The notes under the pieces are model-generated. The model ran no database searches. It had not been told where the DNA came from and worked only from the letters and a program-made list of their open reading frames with translations. Source: Gemmatimonadota bacterium (lineage in GTDB: Bacteria; Gemmatimonadota; Gemmatimonadetes; Palauibacterales; Palauibacteraceae). Taken from it: DNA of 9,858 nucleotides. The stretch covers positions 1 to 9,858 of the forward strand of contig JABDQB010000484.1 in NCBI GenBank assembly GCA_013042495.1. Direction: 5' to 3'. The translations under genes were made by a program, and so were the position numbers. Below, piece by piece: positions 5,747-9,858 of the stretch (the stretch's first letter is position 1; the number at the start of each line of letters is the position of its first letter).

Positions 5747-8212
5747 ATGAGAAGTGCGCGTACGCTGTCGATCATCATCCTGGCCGCTGTTCTAGCCGCG
5801 GGCTGTGCCTCCGCCGGGTCGCGCGGAGCCCAGAGCGACGACGCCAAGCCGAACGGAGACCAAGAGAAGACGTACTCCGAGATCGTGACGGACGAGACCG
5901 TGTCGGACTCGGGGTTGTTCGTCCTCCATACTCTGGAGGAGAAACTGTACTACGAGATCCCCCTCAACATGCTGGACCGGGAGATGCTCCTGGTATCACG
6001 GCGGGCCCGCACCGCGCGGGCGCTCGGATACGGCGGGGAGAAGACCAACACGCAGACCGTCCGGTGGCAGAAGTTGAGGAACCAGGTGCTGCTTCGCATC
6101 GCATCGTACGAGAACGTGGCAGCCGATTCCCTGCCTATCTACGAGGCCGTTCGCAATTCGAACTTCGAGCCGATCATAGCGGCCTTTGATATCGAGGCGT
6201 GGAACGCGGACAGCTCTGCCATCGTGATCGAGACCACCGAGCTGTTCACCGACGACGTGCCCGTCCTCGGACTGCCCGCCTATGTCCGTGAGAACTACAA
6301 GGTCTCCAGCCTGGACAAAGACCGTTCTTACCTCGAGTGGACCAAGAGCTTCCCAGAGAACATCGAGGTGCGCCATGTCCTCACGTACAAAGCCAAGGAA
6401 CCGCCATCGAACGCTTCGACGGGCAGCATCTCGGTCGAAATGAACCAGTCGATGGTCCTGCTTCCCGAGGAGGCCATGCAGCCTCGCCTGTTCGACGAGC
6501 GAGTCGGCTTCTTCAGCGTGCAGCAGGCTGACTTCGGTCGCAGCGATCATAAGGTCGTGGAGCGCACGTACATCACACGCTACCGCCTGGAGCCCGCGGA
6601 CACGGCGGCGTTCCTGAGGGGGGAGCTGGTAGAACCTGTCGAACCCATCGTCTATTGGATCGATCCGGCCACACCCGAGAAATGGCGACCGTACCTGAAG
6701 GCGGGAGTGGAAGACTGGCAGCAGGCGTTCGAGCAGGCCGGATTCCGGAACGCGATCATCGCCAAGGACCCACCGACTGCCGAGGAAGATCCCGAATTCA
6801 GCCCGGAGGACGTCCGGTACTCGGTGATCCGGTGGTTCCCGTCGGAGGTGCAGAACGCGTACGGACCGCACGTGCACGATCCACGGTCCGGGGAGATCCT
6901 GGAAAGCGACATCGGGTGGTTTCACAACGTCGCGAACCTGCTTCGCAACTGGTATCTGATCCAGACGGCGGCCGCGAACCCCGAGGCCCGCGCCGTGAAG
7001 TTTTCGGATGAAGTGATGGGCAAGCTGATCCGGTTCGTCGCCGCGCACGAGGTCGGCCATACGCTGGGACTTCCGCACAACATGAAGGCCAGCTCGGCCT
7101 ACCCGGTCGATTCACTGCGGGCCCCCGGGTTCGTGTGCCGGATGGGCGTCGCTCCGTCGATCATGGACTACGCCCGCTTCAACTACGTGGCGCAGCCGGG
7201 TGACGAGGGAGCCTGCTTCGATCCTCGCGTCGGTCCGTACGATGACTACTCGATCATGTGGGGGTACAGACCAATACTCGACGCCGACTCACCCGACGCG
7301 GAAATGGAGACCCTGAACGCGTGGATTCGCGCGCGCGAGGACGACCCGACGTACTGGTTCGGTAACCCGAGCGCCGTGGACCCGACCTCGCTCACCGAGG
7401 CGATCGGATCGGATGCGATGAAGGCGGGTGAGCTAGGGATCGCCAACCTGAAGCGGATTCTGCCGAGCCTGATGGACTGGACGTTCGAGGAGGGCGAAGA
7501 CTGGGCGGAACTGGAAGAACTGTATGGTCAGCTCACGGGCCAGTGGAATCGGTATATGGGACACGTCGTGGCCAATATCGGCGGAGTCGTCCGCACCCGG
7601 CGGCGCCAGGGCCAGGACGGCCTGATCTACGAACCCGTTCCGGCGGAAACTCAGAGGCGGGCCATGCAGTTCATCACCGACGAGGCCTTCACACCGCCCA
7701 CCTGGATGATCGACGAGGAGATCCTCGGCAGGATCGAGAACGTCGGTACCGTGGAGAGGATGCGGCGCCTGCAGGTAGGTGTGCTCAACAATGTGCTGCA
7801 AACCGGGCGCATGCAGAGGCTGATCGAGGCCGAGGCCCGATTCGGCGACGGCACGTACTCGCTGACCGAGATGGTGGGCGACGCCAGGGAAGGCGTATGG
7901 ACCGAGCTCCGCACGGGGCGCGCGATCGGTACCTACCGCCGTAACCTGCAGCGCGGCTACCTGGAACGCCTGGACGAATTGATGAACGGCGACGGGCCGT
8001 CCGCTCCCACTTCCTCGTTCCCCGGACTGGACGAGTATTACACGAACGTCAATCTGCCTCAGTCGGATATCAGGGCGGTGGTCCGGGGCGAACTGGAACT
8101 GCTGCAGCGAGAGATCCGGAACCGGCTTGGCGCCGGCGCAAACCGGATGACCCGCCTGCACTTGCAGGACGCGCTGGCCCGAATCGAGAGCATTCTCGAC
8201 CCGGAGGAGTAG
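5747..8212 (+). CDS. Lipoprotein zinc-dependent metalloprotease (DUF5117/DUF4953 met-zincin)
   Basis: I place the start at ATG 5747, with GAGG upstream. From there a lipoprotein signal opens at once: MRSAR, a hydrophobic core, and L-A-A-G-C with lipidated Cys20. An in-frame ATG at 5654 lies inside the terminator hairpin and would bury the signal. The 821-residue protein follows the order DUF5118 (about 40-90), DUF5117 (about 90-285) and DUF4953 met-zincin (about 300 onward), and has the usual family length. The zinc site is complete: HEVGHTLGLPH at 434-444 (His434, His438 and His444 ligands, Glu435 catalytic), and SIMDY at 471-475 supplies the Met-turn (Met473). Cys464 and Cys490, the only other cysteines, bracket the Met-turn and may form a disulfide. 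The family hydrolyses peptides on the cell surface or in the periplasm; its substrates are poorly known. No strong promoter is visible in 5676-5746. Processing of the neighbouring surface proteins is possible but is not shown by the sequence. Confidence 0.93.
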   Translation: MRSARTLSIIILAAVLAAGCASAGSRGAQSDDAKPNGDQEKTYSEIVTDETVSDSGLFVLHTLEEKLYYEIPLNMLDREMLLVSRRARTARALGYGGEKTNTQTVRWQKLRNQVLLRIASYENVAADSLPIYEAVRNSNFEPIIAAFDIEAWNADSSAIVIETTELFTDDVPVLGLPAYVRENYKVSSLDKDRSYLEWTKSFPENIEVRHVLTYKAKEPPSNASTGSISVEMNQSMVLLPEEAMQPRLFDERVGFFSVQQADFGRSDHKVVERTYITRYRLEPADTAAFLRGELVEPVEPIVYWIDPATPEKWRPYLKAGVEDWQQAFEQAGFRNAIIAKDPPTAEEDPEFSPEDVRYSVIRWFPSEVQNAYGPHVHDPRSGEILESDIGWFHNVANLLRNWYLIQTAAANPEARAVKFSDEVMGKLIRFVAAHEVGHTLGLPHNMKASSAYPVDSLRAPGFVCRMGVAPSIMDYARFNYVAQPGDEGACFDPRVGPYDDYSIMWGYRPILDADSPDAEMETLNAWIRAREDDPTYWFGNPSAVDPTSLTEAIGSDAMKAGELGIANLKRILPSLMDWTFEEGEDWAELEELYGQLTGQWNRYMGHVVANIGGVVRTRRRQGQDGLIYEPVPAETQRRAMQFITDEAFTPPTWMIDEEILGRIENVGTVERMRRLQVGVLNNVLQTGRMQRLIEAEARFGDGTYSLTEMVGDAREGVWTELRTGRAIGTYRRNLQRGYLERLDELMNGDGPSAPTSSFPGLDEYYTNVNLPQSDIRAVVRGELELLQREIRNRLGAGANRMTRLHLQDALARIESILDPEE

Positions 8213-8250
8213 GAGTAGAAGCGTTCTCTTTGTGCCTACTCCCGGAAGAG

Positions 8251-8280
8251 AAAGAGGCCGCCCGAGGGCGGCCTCTTTTT
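8251..8280. terminator. Bidirectional intrinsic terminator between convergent genes
   Basis: AAAGAGGCCGCCC (8251-8263) and GGGCGGCCTCTTT (8266-8278) are perfect inverse complements, 13 bp, with a GA centre, so the end pair probably opens to give a four-base loop. A T-run (8276-8280) follows on the plus strand. An A-rich run (GAAGAGAAAGAG) precedes it and gives a U-rich tail on the minus strand. It lies 38 bases after the metalloprotease stop and 26 bases after the minus-strand lipoprotein's stop, so it can end both transcripts. Confidence 0.92.
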
Positions 8281-8305
8281 CGCGGGGTACGGCTGAGTAC
8301 CGAGT

Positions 8306-9148
8306 CTACGGCACCAGCTGGATCGAGAGCTGGGAGTAGACGGCCATCGGCATGCTGAAACCCATCGTCGAGATGTCACCCCCACCTTCTCCGGATCCTT
8401 CGATGGCGAGCAGGACACCGCGAGCGTGATCCCAGAAATACAGGGTGCGGGCCTCGACCTCGTTCACTAGATCGATCTCGGACGGGGCCCCCTGGGGCTG
8501 CCCCGATCCCTCCATCAGCACGACCCCTTCGGAGACGAACAGCGTCGCCGGAATACCGTTCCACACCGTATCCCCGGCCATCGAGATCATCCCGTCGTAC
8601 GCAGACTCGCCTTCGAGGCCTCCACCCATTGGCAGCGTCACCCGATGCGCCCAGCTTCCGATGGCCATGTCACCGCCTGGGGGAAGCGGAAAGAGCAACG
8701 CCGACACGACGCGCTGCATGTCCGAGATCGACAGATTGTCCCGAGCGAACTCTGGAACTTCGGCAAACGTGAGCGATCCGTCCGGCGCCATGGTGCCCGT
8801 GAACGGCTTCCCGGCCAGGTCCTCGCTCAGATCCATGGTGGTGCCGCCGAAGTCACCGCCCGTTTCGAGGACGATAGACTCGATCGTGATCGTGAACGGC
8901 GTTCCAGCGTCGGTCGGATTGCCGACCTCCATGGTCATCGTCGCCTGACTGCTGTACGTGGCCCCTTGCGCCCCGGCGGGCGTCTCGATGTCGTTGCCAC
9001 CTTCGCTCGACAGCGCGTAGCGGAGGGGCACATCCGTGGGCTGGAAGGTATAGATAGGCCCGCCGGACGAGCAGGCGCCGGCGGCAAGCAATATGGCAAC
9101 GGCCCAGGGAACCGCTGCGAATGGCCGGGTATGGAATATGGGTCGCAT
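8306..9148 (-). CDS. Lipoprotein of unknown function
   Basis: The 280-residue protein starts at the ATG whose complement is at 9146-9148, with GGAGAG (complement of 9158-9163) nine bases upstream. The N-terminus is a lipoprotein signal: MRPIFHTRPF, hydrophobic 11-22, then L-A-A-G-A-C, with Cys26 lipidated; Ala at -3 is tolerated though not ideal. The mature part is rich in Gly, Met, Thr and Ser and reads as beta strands: YSSQATMTMEV, PFTITIESIVLET, FTGTMAPDGSLTF, a helix at about 133-152, FPLPPGGDMAIGSWAHRVTLP, NGIPATLFVSEGVVLM, ARTLYFWDHARGVLLAIEG and MAVYSQLSIQLVP. The pattern 'phi-P-L-P-P-G-G-D-x-x-x-G-x-S-W' followed by strands and a YFWD-x-x-x-G segment is like the lipid-anchored DUF6263 type, but I cannot confirm that. 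There are no catalytic motifs. The gene converges on the metalloprotease and diverges from the MEMO-family gene, so it is probably monocistronic. Confidence 0.85.
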   Translation of the reverse strand: MRPIFHTRPFAAVPWAVAILLAAGACSSGGPIYTFQPTDVPLRYALSSEGGNDIETPAGAQGATYSSQATMTMEVGNPTDAGTPFTITIESIVLETGGDFGGTTMDLSEDLAGKPFTGTMAPDGSLTFAEVPEFARDNLSISDMQRVVSALLFPLPPGGDMAIGSWAHRVTLPMGGGLEGESAYDGMISMAGDTVWNGIPATLFVSEGVVLMEGSGQPQGAPSEIDLVNEVEARTLYFWDHARGVLLAIEGSGEGGGDISTMGFSMPMAVYSQLSIQLVP

Positions 9149-9286
9149 GGTCTGTATCTCTCCACTGTCTGATGCGGGCGCTTTCGCCCGGCGCGGAAGC
9201 CGGCTGTGTCTATAAGGCTATGACTTCCGGCCGCCGGCGCAATGCCGGACGGATTTATGGGTCAATCGACTCTAGCGGCGAGCGGA
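9149..9286. promoter_or_regulatory. Divergent intergenic region with inverted repeats
   Basis: These 138 bases must hold the promoters of both the minus-strand lipoprotein and the MEMO-family gene. They contain three small dyads: GGGCG-CTTT-CGCCC (9176-9189), CCGGC-N6-GCCGG (9188-9203) and CCGGC-N5-GCCGG (9234-9248). The last two are near copies either side of the only AT-rich patch, TATAAG at 9211-9216, which could serve as a -10 element. No matching -35 element is clear on either strand. The paired dyads could be operator sites, or chance in GC-rich DNA. Confidence 0.3.
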
Positions 9287-9858
9287 ATGATGGACGCCGA
9301 CACACAGGTCTTGGATGAGGGGCGAATTCGCCAACCCGCCGTCGCGGGCACCTTCTATCCATCGGGCGAGGCCGCCCTTCGGAAAGCATTGGCGGAGTGC
9401 ACCCGGCAGTCCGTCTCCGTTCGCCCATCGGAAAGACCCAAGGCCCTCATCGCACCACACGCGGGGTACATGTACTCCGGACCGGTGGCAGCGACGGCCT
9501 ACGGTTCGCTTGCCCCCTGGGGACGAGACATTCAACGCGTCGTCCTCCTCGGACCCAGTCATCACGTGTCGTTTCGTGGTGTTGCCACGAGCTCTGCGGC
9601 GTACTTCGCGACTCCTCTTGGTCCCGTTCCGCTGGACCTCGGAGCGATGCTGTCGCTCCAGGAGCTTCCGTTCGTGCGCTGCCGCGACGACGCTCACGCC
9701 ACCGAGCATAGCCTGGAAGTCCACCTTCCTTTCCTGCAAGAGACCCTCGGCGAGTTCCGCCTCGTCCCACTGGTCGTTGGAGAGGCGAGCGCGGCGGACG
9801 TGGCCGCTGCCCTGGACCGGGTATGGGGGGAAGAAGAGACCCTGATCGTCGTGAGCAC
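9287..9858 (+). CDS. amrB: AmmeMemoRadiSam system protein B (MEMO family), 3' truncated by window
   Basis: An open frame runs from ATG 9287 to the window end, giving 190 complete codons of a family about 270-300 residues long. Family signatures are plain: IRQPAVAGTFYPSG at residues 14-27, LIAPHAGYMYSGPVAATAYG at 54-73, VVLLGPSHH at 85-93, and ATEHSLEVHLPFLQ at 138-151. The window ends in LIVVS, just before the expected S/T-D-L-S-H-Y motif. MEMO proteins share the fold of class III extradiol dioxygenases; His58, His92 or His93 and the EHSLEVH histidines are candidate metal or active-site residues. In bacteria the gene often accompanies a radical SAM enzyme and an AMMECR1-like protein; these would lie to the right. 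Start choice is uncertain: ATG 9290 is adjacent, and in-frame ATG 9257 with GGACGG upstream would add ten residues. The conserved region begins after all of them. Confidence 0.9.
   Translation, partial: MMDADTQVLDEGRIRQPAVAGTFYPSGEAALRKALAECTRQSVSVRPSERPKALIAPHAGYMYSGPVAATAYGSLAPWGRDIQRVVLLGPSHHVSFRGVATSSAAYFATPLGPVPLDLGAMLSLQELPFVRCRDDAHATEHSLEVHLPFLQETLGEFRLVPLVVGEASAADVAAALDRVWGEEETLIVVS

Overview
The window is high-GC, gene-dense DNA from a diderm (Gram-negative-type) bacterium. Three encoded proteins have lipoprotein signal peptides, one is a predicted outer-membrane beta-barrel, and one is a metzincin of the DUF5117/DUF4953 type. The mix of an FN3-array protein, an N-terminal helical module of the 'LR.LGAS..LI.A' type, a lipoprotein met-zincin and a MEMO-family gene suggests a Gemmatimonadota-like or related soil/marine phylum. 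This is inference only; there is no rRNA or other phylogenetic marker in the window.

Layout. (1) Bases 1-579 are the 3' end of a secreted fibronectin type III (FN3) array protein, cut by the window edge. (2) A 195-bp gap follows (580-774). It holds a very good sigma-54 (RpoN) -24/-12 promoter at 644-660, two short palindromes upstream of it and a leader hairpin. (3) A compact three-gene operon occupies 775-5587: a small one-FN3-domain lipoprotein; a secreted, cysteine-free protein of eight FN3 domains, six of them on an exact 91-residue (273-bp) period; and a 703-residue fusion of signal peptide, helical domain, two Ig-like domains, TPRs and an outer-membrane beta-barrel. Its genes overlap as GTGA and ATGA, so translation is probably coupled, and it ends at a 14-bp hairpin at 5630-5669. 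(4) Bases 5747-8212 encode a lipoprotein zinc metalloprotease with complete metzincin and Met-turn motifs. (5) A 13-bp bidirectional terminator at 8251-8280 separates it from a convergent minus-strand lipoprotein gene of unknown function (8306-9148). (6) A divergent intergenic region leads to the start of an AmmeMemoRadiSam system protein B (MEMO family) gene that runs off the right edge.

How the genes may work together. The sigma-54 operon looks like a dedicated cell-surface assembly: an outer-membrane TPR-barrel protein as exporter or anchor, a long flexible FN3 fibre as the displayed or secreted element, and a small FN3 lipoprotein as membrane tether or cap. The FN3 fibre and its upstream paralogue both end in an isolated first FN3 strand (PTGLRVV-x-P). 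The FN3 domain of the lipoprotein appears to lack exactly that strand. This suggests, as a hypothesis, donor-strand complementation between partners. I do not recognise this operon as a named system.
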